Origin: Axinella damicornis
Taxonomy: Eukaryota; Porifera; Demospongiae; Axinellida; Axinellidae
Assembly: GCA_963931865.1 (NCBI GenBank)
Contig: OZ007509.1
Span: 12,823,671 to 12,887,670, forward strand
Length of the DNA: 64,000 nucleotides
Direction: 5' to 3'
Shown here: positions 33,001 to 44,562 of the stretch, one piece after another
How the letters are laid out: every line of letters begins with the position of its first letter
How positions within the stretch are numbered: position 1 is the stretch's first letter
Translations under genes and position numbers: made by a program
Notes under the pieces: model-generated
Databases searched by the model: none
What the model was told of the DNA's origin: nothing
What the model saw: the letters and a program-made list of their open reading frames with translations, nothing else

Positions 33001-33526
33001 GGGTCAAACTACAGATAGGACTGTTAAGCTACGGCCAGTGCGGGTGGCTGAAGAAGGAAGATGTGTACAGGACTGTTTGCAAAACTACATGTAGTATCTA
33101 TCCTAAGTCGAAAGTGCGTCCCCAAAAACGTGTCCAGTCTATCACGTACGGTCTGGTCTGTTCCTGGAATAAGGTGGCATTCTGGTCTGTTCCATTCCGG
33201 GAAATAGTAGTCTTGTACCCAGCCGGAAATACCTATGGAAACTCTGTCTGGGCTTGATATAGTGGCAAAGAGTGGAATGTAGTCAAATCATTAATTGAAA
33301 CTCTTTAGGGCCCAATTTCGTCTCTAGGTCATTTTCAGTCTATGGAACACTCCTAATCTCTGTTCCCTGGCGTTGCTGGGCTCGAAACTGCTCACACAGG
33401 TAATTTCAGCTATACTAAGCGTATACGTGACTTAACCATGCCCACCAATTAACGAGCTTGCAATCAAGCCTCCCGAGAAATGTCAACCTGCAGTAGCTGA
33501 AAAACGGGCCATGAAAACACTCTCAC
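33001..33526. other. Non-coding between repeat and exon chain D
   Basis: Contains an inverted repeat of about 20 bp (tatttcccggaatgga at 32,979 and its complement near 33,190). Empty site for the TTAA-flanked element found in copy 2 lies at about 33,292. Confidence 0.5.
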
Positions 33527-34319
33527 CATCTTTTGTTGTCGTGCGGTAGCGTCCATCCCTGTAGCGATTGAAGAGGTAGATACACGAGTAGTCTCCATCC
33601 TTGTTATGGCCATTGATGAGGTAGACTGTTCATGATTCGTGTCTCCAACTCACTGAGTGTAGTCGAGCAATTGCAATCTTTCTTACCAAGACTCAAGTAA
33701 CTCTCAGTTGTTTACAGAAGCGTGTCTTTACGGTTGAATGTATGAACACACAGACACACATGGTTCATGTTGTGCACGTCACTCAGGCTCGCCCCAATCA
33801 GTGAAGAAGAGACATTAGTTTTGTAGTATCTGTGTCATGTGACAGGCCAATTTTTTTATAGTTTTTACTTACTGTGTTGTTTCCTAGTGTCTAGTCTTAT
33901 TGCATTACGCTGCACTTGACGTTACTGATGTCGTTGTTTGGTGACATCTGTGGCATGTGACGGGCCAAGTTCTGTTCCTAGTGTGTCGGTCATGAAGTGG
34001 TTCTTATTGAAACCTTTTGCATTTCATTGCAGTTCAGTCAGTTACGAGAGTCCGTGAGAATCTGTTGATGCCCGTGAGCTGTCACTTCCACTGAAGATAT
34101 GCTGTCAGGATAGCAAACCTGAAGGTGAGGATTGGCCATGGCTACTGGGCCCTTGGCAGTGAAACTTGGGCGATAGTACCTTCTGTGTAACAGAAGGGGG
34201 GGGGGGGGGGGGGGGGGGGGTGAGTGACCCAGGCCCCAGGCAAGGGTCTTTACTGTTGGTGAGCAATACTCGTGCCTTCGGAGGACAAGCGTCACACCGT
34301 GTAGTCTTGTTCACACCCA
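33527..34319 (-). pseudogene. Exon chain D, copy 1 (damaged)
   Basis: Minus-strand exons 34,046-34,182 (phase 2-1; RYYRPSFTAKGPVAMANPHL) and 33,527-33,625 (phase 1-1; GHNKDGDYSCIYLFNRYRDG) join in frame. The upstream exon (34,222-34,319; GVNKTTRCDACPPKARVL) has lost its 3' half: copy 2 continues with coding sequence where copy 1 enters a 25-base G run. The gene family is not recognised. Confidence 0.5.
34196..34220. repeat. G25 homopolymer
   Basis: Uninterrupted run of 25 G at the point where exon D1 is truncated. Confidence 0.85.
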
Positions 34320-34680
34320 CTTAACCACCCACCAACTGCTGACAGTGCAACATCGTGCTATCACCACAGGAATGGTTTCAATTGCACAGTAAAAATATAA
34401 TGTTGTGCGTAATGTACAACTCGTGTACACCCTCCCCTTTTGCTTCCCAATTGTTAGCGTTTACTAGGTCTACTAGGCTGTCAATGGAAATCACTGGGTC
34501 TATTTCTGGTGTGTGTGATTGGATGGTTGTTTCCTCTGGTACTCTTGCTATGACCACCTGAGGTAGGTGGTGCAAGCGGTGCCAGTTGTGCAATCAAGTT
34601 AGCTCTTCCAAGCCTCTCCCACCAGATTGTAGCACTTCCCCTCAACACACCACATGTACAGTCATGGTACACCATAATCA

Positions 34681-35070
34681 ACTGCACAAGATCATACCCA
34701 GGCTTTGTTAGATTGAGCTGAGTACTCCAAGCCAGACTGTGAATGACTGCACAAGATCGTACCCAGGCTTTGTTAGATTGAGCTGAGTACTCCAAGCCAG
34801 ACTGTGAATGACTGCACAAGATCGTACCCAGGCTTTGTTAGATTGAGCTGAGCACTCCAAGCCAGACTGTGAATGACTGCACAAGATCGTACCCAGGCTT
34901 TGTTAGATTGAGCTGAGCACTCCAAGCCAGACTGTGAATGACTGCACAAGATCGTACCCAGGCTTTGTTAGATTGAGCTGAGCACTCCAAGCCAGACTGT
35001 GAATGACTGCACAAGATCGTACCCAGGCTTTGTTAGATTGAGCTGAGTACTCCAACCCAGACTGTGAATG
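34681..35070. repeat. 65-bp tandem repeat, exactly 6 copies
   Basis: Unit starts actgcacaagatcgtaccca and ends gactgtgaatg. Single units or halves of this sequence occur at 36,035-36,090 and, inverted, at about 31,995 and 60,600, so the array arose by amplification of one dispersed segment. Confidence 0.9.
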
Positions 35071-35260
35071 ACTGCAGTCTATTTGATACTGGCTGCATTT
35101 GATCTACTAATGACATCATTCACTGCATCTAAGAATGCCAATCTTGTCAATATTCATCCATGGCAGTATGTAAACGTTTGATGGGATACCATGAAGTGAA
35201 CACTAAGTCCATGGTTATGGCTGTATACTAAGACTGCTTTAGCCTTGTTCCCAGTCTCAT

Positions 35261-35291
<31 letters not shown>
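35261..35291. repeat. G31 homopolymer inside a hairpin-element remnant
   Basis: 31 consecutive G between ccttgttcccagtctcat and a distal ctgggaatgaggcta, that is, within a hairpin-family element. Confidence 0.85.
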
Positions 35292-35292
<1 letters not shown>

Positions 35293-36776
35293 TGATTACC
35301 TGGTGGGCCACATCTCTCTTCCTCCTTACGAGCCTGGGAATGAGGCTAGGGCTGCTTGCAATTGGATTACTCCAGGGTCCCTGAGGTTGCATGAATCAGT
35401 TTGTCCCAGTTCAGTCCATCCTCAAGAGTGAGGGTCAGTTGTGGCTTGCATGAGTCCTGTAGGGCTTGCTAACTTCAAACAACCCAGGGGTTATTGGAAT
35501 GTGGTTTGGGTTTGGGGTGGTCTCTCTTGCTGACCCAGTGCTGTCTGTTGTACCAGACAAGGGGTGGAAATCTTCAGTATTCATGTGGTGTTGGGTGCTT
35601 GTGTAATGTACCACTAGATTTGATAGTACTTACTGGAGGCTTGTGTACCACATGGAATGTAATACTAGCCCTTGAAGTGACAGTAGGTGGGAGTTGGGTC
35701 AGGACATGTGAGGATGAGGCTGTATGTCCACACACCCAAGAGCAATGTAGCGATGCCAAGTTATATTCCACCAGTAATCTGTTCACCATTCATCACAATG
35801 TACGACCTCGATTGTGTGTGTCACACTGTCAGATATGATGACTAGTGTGTAGCAGCTGCCCACAGCACCCTCTGCAGAATGCATTCCCATGCAGACACCA
35901 GAGAACACTGTCTGCTCAGGGACACCAAGAAAGCAGTAGTCAGGCAGATCACTCTTGAGTGTGTGGTGTTGATCAGTAACATTTGCAGCATGCTATGAAA
36001 TTCAGACTTATTGTGGTGCTGGCACCAGAGGCAGTTGTAAGCCTGTTAGATTGAGCTGAGCACTCTAAGCCAGACTGTGAGTGACTGTAGTCTGCTGAAT
36101 GCTGCCCTCAGTCTGTAGGTTTGTTACTAATGACATGACTTGTTGGTTTCTGGTTTGTTCGGCTGTTTTCAGAATTTAAACATGAAATGATTCTTGCTGT
36201 GTTCAACAGTGATAGTATGTATGTTAACAGTATGGCCACGGGAGTACGGCAGTATATAAACATATGTTGAGGATCAACACGAAGAGTAAGTCCGTGAGTA
36301 CGGCTACTAGGACTGCTTGCAGTTGGTGGACACCACAGTGTGGGGTCTTAGGCTGTGCTTGTCCCAGTTCAGTCCAACCTCAAGAGTGAGGGTCAGTTGT
36401 AGTTTGAGTCCTGTAGGCAGTGCTATACTGTCACTTCAAACAACCCAGGGTTGTTTCAACGTAGGTTGGGTTACAGTTGTGTGGGGTGGTCTCTCTTGCT
36501 GGTCTAATACCCCATGAACCCAGTGCACCATTCATGTGTTACTGTGCCAGACAAGAGGTGGAACTCTGCCAGTATTCATGATTGTGTTTGTTGGTCATTA
36601 TCATCACCACCAGGGAAATATTCATGTGTTACTGGATGCTTGTGTGGACAACACTAGTCCTTGAAGTGAAGGGAGGTGGGTCCAGGCCTGCAGATAATGC
36701 CTGCCACTTTGCACCACATGCACAACAAACTCACTAGTAATTGAGCTGCATGGTGAAATATTCACCATTTGAAGTT

Positions 36777-37292
36777 CAGGGCCGGCGCCACCGGTACGGC
36801 CGGTACGGCCATGGCCGTACCAGTTTTTGAGGAGGAAAAAATGGCGTTGCTGGGATTTTGACTTACGAGCGCGTAGCTAGCTACATCCAAAGTTTCCTCC
36901 TTGAGGCTTCCGCCGGCCAACGGCGCGGCGGCCATGCATGTTATCCCGAATCGCGTCGATTTTCATGGTCTAGGGACGAGACCAACACACACGGAATGGA
37001 GACAGGACTAACGCGCCGTGACGGCAACCTTCAAACAACGAGATGCTCGTGATGTAGCTACCCTTCCAGCAAACTTACATTTTCCTTTCCACGTCGAGAG
37101 TGAGACAGACACGGAAAGTAGTGGCAGTGCAATGCAAAGCACGAAGGTGCTACGGAGAGCTCATCCTTGTAACTGAAAAATGAAGGTGAAAATTTTTTTC
37201 CACGCTTCGCGGGCATTGATCGGCACTACACGCCTCTATACACTGCCTTCGGCAGTGGCCGTACCACTCCAAAATAGCTGGCGCCGGCCCTG
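36777..37292. mobile_element. hAT-like non-autonomous element 1
   Basis: Terminal inverted repeats cagggccggcgcca and tggcgccggccctg. The interior shares over 120 bp with the element at 41,113 (from 'gcaaagcacgaaggtgc' to 'ccttcggcag'). No transposase. Target duplication unclear (agtt at most). The superfamily is inferred from the terminal sequence. Confidence 0.7.
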
Positions 37293-37366
37293 CAGTTAAG
37301 GGTAAAGTTGATGGAATTTCAGCCCAAGCAGTAAACTCTCACTATACATGTGGCCTGCATACATAT

Positions 37367-37527
37367 GCACACTCACAAACACAATTCACCATCACACATT
37401 CACACATGCACACATTCACCCACACACTCACACATACACACATACGTACATGCCTACACACACACATATAGACGTATGCACAGCTGACATGCCTACACAC
37501 ACACATACAGACGTATGCACAGCTGAC
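37367..37527. repeat. CA-rich microsatellite with a 39-bp duplication
   Basis: Interspersed cacacattc/cacacaca units, then two copies of a 39-bp unit ending gacgtatgcacagctgac. The open frames over it are compositional. Confidence 0.8.
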
Positions 37528-37779
37528 ATATGCAGTGTGAAATGGAGGAGTCTGGCGTGACCAAGGACAGTATCTACCGGTATGCAGGGTGGGGAGTTGC
37601 TGTGTACACATGAAGGGATAGTGCATGTTTGATTCCAGATGTCCATGTTTAGTGATATCGTGACATTTCTTGGGTCAATACTGGAAGTGGTGTGTCCACT
37701 GGGTGAGAGGGAAGAGGGTGGCAGAGATTATTGGTGGGAGGGAGAGAGGACCTCTGGTCTACTCTCCAGGGAGCTAATT

Positions 37780-38901
37780 CAGCTCTCTGTGAGTGGTGTG
37801 TTTGGTTTAGTCCATTGATCATATCCTAGCTGGGAGTTGGGTGCCTCTTCTTGGACAGTTTAGGGTTACTATTTCTGCCGTAGAATCAGGAGAATAAGCA
37901 CAGCTGCTACTCTGAAGTTAGTACTGTAAATGGGTGCCTATGTTCATAGCTACTTATACACACACACTTGCTTCAGCTGCTGCTCCCCGATTGCCTCTGC
38001 TCATGGTCAAGTATTGAACAGCTCTCAGCTAACATCCCCCTCGTAGAGGGCAGCACCTGACAGTTCTCTTCAGCAGTCTTGCGAGCTCTCGCTCCTCATG
38101 CACTGTGTGAGTCTGGCGTAGCTCACTACTCTGATGCATCAACATCCTTGATTGACGGTTAGGTTACGGACGTTCAACGGGACATTCCTTGGGCAAGGAA
38201 GAGGAGTGCTACCGATGTCGGTACAGAAACGCCATCCAAGTGATCTCTAGCCCAAGTACTTCTTCTAGTCCGGGTAGCTCTCCTACCAGTGTAGCAGGCC
38301 AAGATTCAGAGAAAGTATCGCCGGATGCAAACAACATTCGCTGCTCTCGACGTAAGTTGGAGGGAGGGAATGATAGCATCGAAAGGAGCTCACGCTAGGT
38401 ACGTCAAAGACGCTACAGACGGAATATCAGCCATCTCGATATAAGTACAAAAAGTGACCGCATAAGGGCGCGCGTCTATGGTTCACGTGCTTATACAGTC
38501 CAAATTTGAATTCTATATTTAGTAACACTCAGCATTTTGCCGTCTATGTACGTTGCATGCCCTCTCGCCGCCTTCGGCGGCTTGATGCGCCCTTGGTGAT
38601 AACGTCCCAGGTGAAGGGCATTCAGCATGAGATTGAGGTCAGGGTGAAGGTCAAAGGTTGTCTGCATAGTCCCACTCCATGAATACCTTGAAGTTGATTC
38701 ACTGTTGTTTGTGTACATGTGTGTATAAGCACCCCATGAATATATGCACCCATTTGCACTACTAATTAATTAGGCAGCTGTGCTTATTCTCCTGACTCTA
38801 CTGCCCAAGAAATAGTAACACTAAATTGCCCAGGAAGAGGCACCTACTCCCAGCTAGGATATGATCAGTGGGCTAACCCATGCATACCACACAGAGAGCT
38901 G
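37780..38901. repeat. 1.1-kb inverted-repeat structure
   Basis: Arms 37,780-37,906 and 38,774-38,901 are imperfect inverted copies (cagctctctgtg at the outside, agcacagctgc inside). The centre includes an open frame at 38,189-38,398 (GKEEECYRCRYRN) after a possible acceptor, and a small cgccgccttcggcggc hairpin. It may be a foldback element; no target duplication was identified. Confidence 0.6.
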
Positions 38902-39067
38902 AGAGGGAGGGTGTTGCATGGTTTCTGTTCCTTACTGTTGGAAATGCCAACCAAAACTCATTAAGACCCAGGGCAGTTCAGTTTACACGATCCACTTGTA
39001 CTCATGTTAGGGGCTACTTGAGGTAAGTGGCACAAGTGGTGTGAGGGTGGCTGCAGGTATTTGACAG

Positions 39068-39824
39068 GGGACGCTGTAAAACGCGGAATACGGAATAACG
39101 GAATAGCGGAATAATGGAATAACCTTTTATTGACCAGAAATTAAATTTCGAAAATATGCTTTGTTCTTTGCCGACACAGCACGTGTACTATCATGCATGC
39201 ATGATCGAGGGAGCTGCGCTGCGAGATCGAGCCACTGCTACGTAGCTGTATCTGGACTTACAGAAGAGCTGCGAATACCGGGTAAGCCGTGAGATAGAGA
39301 CTGCACTAAAAAAGTGACCTCGTAAACCTCCCACTAAGCTTACCCATGGGCTGACGACGCAGTGACGAGGTTATTCGTCTTGGCAGTAATTTGCTTCCAC
39401 AGCATGTGCGCTGATGTCGCGAGGACAGACAAAGATCCTTCGATCTATGTTGAAAGCCTGGCTTTCCAGGATGGCAGAGTCAAACCTTTGTAGCGTTGCA
39501 CATACTTTGCTGAGCCTGCTCAGGCACGGCACTTCTCAAACCTCAACTTTTATAGGGCAACCATCTCGGCGTCTCCCACACGGCTTACCCGGTATTCGCA
39601 GCTCTTCTGTAAGTCCAGATACAGCTAGCAGTGGCTCAATCTCGCAGCACAGCTCCCGGATCCCTCGATCATGGATGCATGATACTAGTACACGTGCCGT
39701 GTCGGCAAAGAACAAAGCATATTTTCAAAATTTCATTTCCGGTCAATAAAAAGTTATTCCGTTATTCCGTTATTCCGTTATTCCGCAATTCCGCTATTCT
39801 GTATTCCACGTTTTACAGTGTCCC
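39068..39824. mobile_element. Foldback element 1 (Mutator-like), 757 bp
   Basis: Ends gggacgctgtaaaacgcgg and the complement of gggacactgtaaaacgtgg, subterminal arrays of ggaataacggaata-type units on both arms, and inverted arms of over 200 bp. Flanked by atttgacag (left) and attttgacag (right), a 9-10 bp target duplication. No transposase. Confidence 0.8.
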
Positions 39825-39922
39825 ATTTTGACAGGTGTAGTTAGTGGAGGGAGAGCTAGATGTACAGCAAGTGGTTTGGGCAGCTGTGTCCATCACCTGA
39901 AGCATTGGGTACAGACGGTAGT

Positions 39923-40255
39923 TTAACTCTTTACTAACCAGACTACGTTGGAGGTCAGTCGTTCAGCTTGTAGTTTAGGTATACATACCCTAGATACTGG
40001 TACCGGGTCTGGGACGGAGACTAGTGGTATCCAAACTACTTCCAGTGCATCTAACTTACCAAATGCCTGCATGTACGTACATCCCCCAATCATACGTACA
40101 GACTCAATTGTTGTGACAGGTGAGGTGGTGGGTTCACCCAAAGGTGAAAATAGCATGGCCATGTCTGCGAAAGCCCTTAGTTGGAGCCAGGTGGGTGGCC
40201 ATTCCTCTTGTGTTAAGCCTAAGAAAACAGTCGGGCCGTGTAAAAGCACTTTATG
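39923..40255. mobile_element. Partial TTAA-type element
   Basis: Left end ttaactctttactaaccag and an interior (agcatggccatgtctg to aagaaaacagtcggg) match the complete element at 61,914-62,416. The right end is missing. Confidence 0.6.
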
Positions 40256-40489
40256 TTAGTGTGAGCAGGAAGCAACGTTGTGAATCTTGAAGCACTTGCT
40301 CATCTCTGTCTCGGAGAGTGTACATCTGCTTTACACAGTGTAACAGTTTGTGATGAGAAGGTGTTTAGCAGCCGTCCAGTTAGTTTGTGGTGACCCTGTG
40401 TGCATTTAGTACTATTATAGTGGCTTGCATGATATGTCACATCCAAACGGGTTGCGTCATCCCAGCTGCTCCCCCTCCTCATCCTCTAG

Positions 40490-41786
40490 GTCAGTTTGTG
40501 CCTCATAGCTCCAATGGGACAGTGCTGGCCACTGGGGGAGACAGCAGGAAGGTGAACCTCTGGGAGAGCCACTGCACCTACAGTGAGTCTGATGGTTAGG
40601 TGTGTGTGTGCTGGTGACTCTGTGGTACAATAGAGATTCTTTTCTATATGTATGCATTATAATGCAGGAAATGTTTGGTGAAGTAAATTTCACCAGCAGT
40701 AATGTATTACCAAAACCTCTGCCTGACACGTCTGAGGGGAATATTTTCATCCCTACTTCATGGACGTATTCAGTGGAAGCTTGCAGTTTCTAGTTCCATC
40801 TTATTCTGAGCCACAGGAGTTTCCTGGATTTCTTAGGCAGTACCAGCCTCGTGTCACCGTCACGAAATTACTTTCTCCAACACCCCCACCCCACCCCCAG
40901 AATCCACCCCCAATCTTCACCCGTGTACTGTACATCTACTTCTTGCACTATAGTTGAGGAGTTGACTGTAGCCTGCATGGCTTGGATATCCTGGGGAGAA
41001 GCACTCCTGTATTTAGGGATGATGTCATCCCTTCTTATCCTTCACATCAGGTGGGTGAGGAGGGAGGGACAGAGTGAGGGACGGATAGGTGCCTGGATGG
41101 ACAGTCAGATAGCAGTGGCGGATCCAGGGGTAGTTTGTTGGGTTCGGTCGAACCCCCCTTCTTACAGTTGAATTAATAAAGAACTACTTACCTTACTTCC
41201 AACGTATAATTTCAAGCGCTTGCTTTCAGTGGTGACTAGCATCGAGGGCAACATTGAGCGCTCAGTCACGAACTAGCTGCCGTTACATTGCAACTCCTGG
41301 TTGAAACCGAACGGCTTGGAAACGAGACCACGATCTGGTATATTTACGTCTACGTATGTATTACATTGTGTGAGCGAAATTTGAGCAAGAAACGGAAGCA
41401 CATGGCGGCCCCGGGTCCTGCAATCCTTTTTCATCTGGAACTTGCAGTGCAAAGCACGAAGGTGCCACGAGAGCCCATCCTGAGAACTGAAAAATAAAGG
41501 CGAAAACATTTCTGCGCTTCGCTTTGACTGATCGGCGCTACGCGCCTCTGTGCACTACCTTCGGCAGCAGCCCTGCATATAAAAGAACCCCCTTTCTAAA
41601 ATCCTGGATCCGCCCCTGGATAGGGAAGGGTGGAAGGGATGGGGAGATGGAGGAAATGTGAGTGTGTGGGAGGGAGGGGGAGGGGAGGTTGGAGGGAGGA
41701 AGGGAATCATGTGAAAATGGTGGAGTTAATGAGGGTATTAATAGCGGTCTAGCAATGACCTGTGTTGAGTGTTTCCAATTTGGGGT

Positions 41787-41818
<32 letters not shown>

Positions 41819-43036
41819 GGGGGAGGGTCTCTCACTTCAGTCCTCACTACTTGCCACTCCCACTACTAGGCCGTTCCTCACTACTCCATGCTCATACCTC
41901 TATCCCCAATATGGTGGTGCAGTGTATACACCCTAGGGTGTATGGTTGCCAAGCAACATTTAAGGGCAACTGGGGTGTTCTTATCAAAACACAATTTACG
42001 ATTAGCTTCCACTACCATGCAAGTCAACATACAAGTCAGCTGTAACTTCATTCCCAGGCTCAGTTCCTGTGCAGGGCTGGTAACATTGGGGGCTCAAACC
42101 ATTGACTTCTAGTGCCTGAAATCTGGCGGCTCCAATCAGATTGTGTAGTGCAGAATCACGTGGTTGCTTGACCGTGTAAAGGTATGGTGAACAAGCAGCA
42201 AGATGAGACCTGAACACAGTTAGCACAGCATGTGGTGTAGGTCAGAGTTCATTCGTTAGTGGAATGCATACATTCCCACACTTTCTACAAATCAGTATAT
42301 AACACCCTCTCATTCAAACAACGCAGCTCTACTGATACAATGCCTACTGATACAATGCCATGATGACTTGAGTTCAAAGTTCAGTGATTCATGTGCATAT
42401 TTTGATCTGACCTACTACTAACAAAATAATATTTAACACCTAACTTTGAACTTTGCACTGTAAATGTTTCAGTACTGTCTATAGTGAATATACAGGCATG
42501 CTTCGCGAAAAGAAAAATCCCAATTTAAAAGAAATTACAAAAACATATGTTTCATGTAATATCTCTGGAAAGAAAAATTATAGATGCATATGGTGGTATG
42601 ATATCCAGTCACTCCTCAACAGGCCCCACCCATTGCCCTACCCAAAGCCATGCCCACTCGTTATATGTATTTGTAGCCGAGTGTCCCACCATGGTTCAGT
42701 CTTAGGAGTCTACTCAGCTCTACCCTAGAAAATGAATAGGTGTTTTCTTGAAAGTGTTTCCGTCCAAAAGTAGTTCATAGACACCACATCCTTCGGAAGT
42801 GATGTAACACTGTCACTCCCATGGTGTACCTGTGGTGGTTTCTCATAATGAACCTCTGCTCAGGGTTGTGCATATTCCTGAGTGAAAGGCATAACTGTGT
42901 CCTCTTTCTCTGTAGGTTGACTCATCACACCACCTGGCAAGGAGTGCTCTTACTGGACGTGCTGAATATCAGATACTGTATCTGGTTGGATATCCTGAGG
43001 GACCCGAACAAGCCATTTATGAGACACTTTACTTTG
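40490..43036 (+). CDS. WD40-like exon chain (partial gene, unidentified)
   Basis: Candidate plus-strand exons with AG/GT borders: 40,490-40,582 (phase 1-1) encoding NGTVLATGGDSRKVNLWESH, a WD40 repeat signature; 40,972-41,050 encoding LHGLDILGRSTPVFRDDVIP; and 42,916-43,036 encoding ARSALTGRAEYQILYLVGYP. A further coding-like piece lies near 40,760-40,870 (QEFPGFLRQYQPRVTVTK). Phases between the pieces are not all compatible, so exons are missing or the gene is decaying. A hAT-like element sits in the presumed intron. Outside the duplication. Confidence 0.35.
41113..41618. mobile_element. hAT-like non-autonomous element 2
   Basis: Ends cagtggcggatccagggg and its near complement cctggatccgcccctg, flanked by gatag on both sides (41,108-41,112 and 41,619-41,623). 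Shares its right-hand interior with the element at 36,777. Confidence 0.75.
41787..41817. repeat. G31 homopolymer
   Basis: 31 consecutive G in a G-rich region after the hAT-like element. Confidence 0.85.
41830..42915. other. Spacer, nothing recognised
   Basis: Only a hairpin-family half-end (cattcccaggctcagttcc near 42,050) was seen. No exon or element otherwise. Confidence 0.4.
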
Positions 43037-43254
43037 GTTTGTTGTGTGGTTTTCCAGGCTGCAGTCAACCATTTGCTTTCCCATTTCACTTCCAGCCGGT
43101 GTTTTATGAATAGTTTGTCATATCAGTCGATATTCATTCCCATCAGTGGTGCTGTACAGCAATGGTGTAATAATTAGCAGTACTGTTACATAACATACCA
43201 TTAGCAAGAAGGTGGGGTCTCGATCTCGTGTTCAGCCATCCAAGCATGCCAGTG

Positions 43255-43592
43255 GTCGTGGACGTCTGGGCATGAGACTAGTGGGTGTGGACATCTGGGT
43301 ATGAGATTGGACATCTCCATGGGCATGTGACTGGACATCTGGGCATGTGACTGGACATCTGGGCATGGGTATGAGACTGGACATCTGGGCATGGGTATGA
43401 GACTGGACATCTGGGCATGAGACTGGACATCTGGGCATGAGACTGGACATCTGGGCATGAGACTGGACATCTGGACATGAGACTGGACATCTGGGCATGA
43501 GACTAGTGGACATGGATGTCTGGGCATGAGACTAGTGGACATGGATGTCTGGGCATGAGACTAGTGGACATGGATGTCTGGGCATGAGACTA
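43255..43592. repeat. Minisatellite built from a hairpin-element end
   Basis: Tandem gactggacatctgggcatga units (20 bp) followed by 29-30 bp units with gactagtggacatggatgtc. The unit matches the right end of the 24,069 element (gtggacgtctgggcacgagac), so the array is amplified transposon end. Minus-strand Pro/Cys/Ser frames over it are compositional. Confidence 0.8.
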
Positions 43593-44344
43593 AAGGTGCA
43601 TGGTGTATAGAATACGAACATGAGAAGTAACGCACTGTGATGAGTGCATAATGTTGAAGAATAATAACAGTCCCCCCTTCTAGATCTGTTGCCTGTATGC
43701 CATCAGTCTCTCCACCTGATAAAAGCACAAAATGTATGTTCACTGCTCATGCCTGATTGCAGCCATGTAATTTGTTCTGTTTGTTACACTGCTGAGTTCA
43801 AGCTCATTTACTACTTCTAACAACAGTACTGTAGCTAAATGAGGTATATAGCTGTACACATGCTGTACCTATATAGCCTGACCAATCGTTATATGCACGT
43901 GTCATCAAGTACATACTTCATACTGAGATGTGTGCACAGTGCATGAACACATGTTGAACAACTGCATGGAGGTCAGTTGGAAACCTCAGTGGCAGCTACT
44001 TGGACAGGGTAGGTTTGTAAATCTAGTCAACGATGCGGACTGAGTTTTCAATGAGTTTCTAGAATGAATCTGATGCATGTTCTCATAAATTATTCCTGAT
44101 GCAGGATTCTGTATGTACAGTGCCTGTTGCACAACTGCAGATCAATGTACATGTACATGTACATGTGTAACCATCACGTTGCCATTGATTGTAGGTAGCA
44201 CACTGGTTGCTGCATATCCTGCAAATAAAGAACAATAAACTAATATACATTTGTGTAAATGACCAGTCACAATTAATAGTTGATCAACACTAAAATTAAT
44301 GTGAAGAGAACTGCATGCACATAATTGTGTTCATAATTAGTGCT
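43593..44344. other. Spacer left of Death-exon remnant
   Basis: Nothing recognised except a short acatgt array (about 44,147-44,166). Its right end is similar to 45,540-45,690, marking a local 1.3-kb duplication. Confidence 0.45.
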
Positions 44345-44378
44345 TATCTTCTATTTCACTGGCAATCCCATATAGAAT

Positions 44379-44530
44379 TCAATCTGCCGGGCCTATACTC
44401 GTGCACGGGTCTCTCAAAGCCTCCACCGGTACCAGTCTCCTCCATGTTGGGATTCCATGCATATCTTTCTGCATGCACCTGATCCACTCTCTGCAGCCAC
44501 CCATCTGCACATGCATGGCTGCTAAGAAAT
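44379..44530 (-). pseudogene. Decayed copy of gene C Death exon
   Basis: Minus-strand sequence encoding IPTWRRLVPVEALRDP matches the end of the gene C Death exon (VPTWQRLVEALRDP), with a broken 3' end and small insertions. The upstream part of the exon is gone; foldback element 2 is inserted directly beside it. Confidence 0.7.
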
Positions 44531-44562
44531 GACTCATGGGATGTAGCGATCGATACCAGAAC

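Larger units (their letters stand above)
13990..34670. repeat. Segmental duplication, copy 1
   Basis: Same order and orientation as 46,045 to the window end: UPA, ZU5, coiled coil, Kelch exons, then the hairpin elements, exon chain E, pyrimidine tract, the 32-33 kb repeat and exon chain D. Offset varies from about 32.0 kb (left) to 28.6-29.1 kb (right) because of copy-specific insertions and deletions. Confidence 0.85.
32085..36770. repeat. About 1-kb repeat present three times in tandem-dispersed order
   Basis: The segment 32,085-33,000 recurs at 35,095-36,010 and, more degenerate, at 36,110-36,770; copy 2 of the duplication has it at 60,690-61,500. A short plus-strand open frame (VPLDLIVLTGGLCTTW) persists in three of the four but in different surrounding frames, so coding is doubtful. 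Confidence 0.7.

Noticed and set aside
34378..34593. 71-codon minus frame (VVIARVPEETTIQSHTPEID)
   Set aside because: Coding-like, possibly a retroelement scrap, but copy 2 near 63,880 has a stop and different ending; not enough to call.
36777..37292. Possible 8-bp hAT target duplication
   Set aside because: Flanks do not match over 8 bp; only agtt is shared, so the superfamily call rests on the ends alone.
37342..37646. His/Thr-rich and Cys/Val-rich frames
   Set aside because: Product of the CA-rich microsatellite.
38189..38398. Possible exon GKEEECYRCRYRNAIQVISS
   Set aside because: Follows an acceptor-like cgg ttag and ends near a gtaagt, but it is single-copy inside an inverted-repeat element and a different frame is equally open.
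43201..43542. Minus-strand frames with repeated PxCPDVQSH
   Set aside because: All three frames are open because the 20-bp minisatellite has no stops; composition only.
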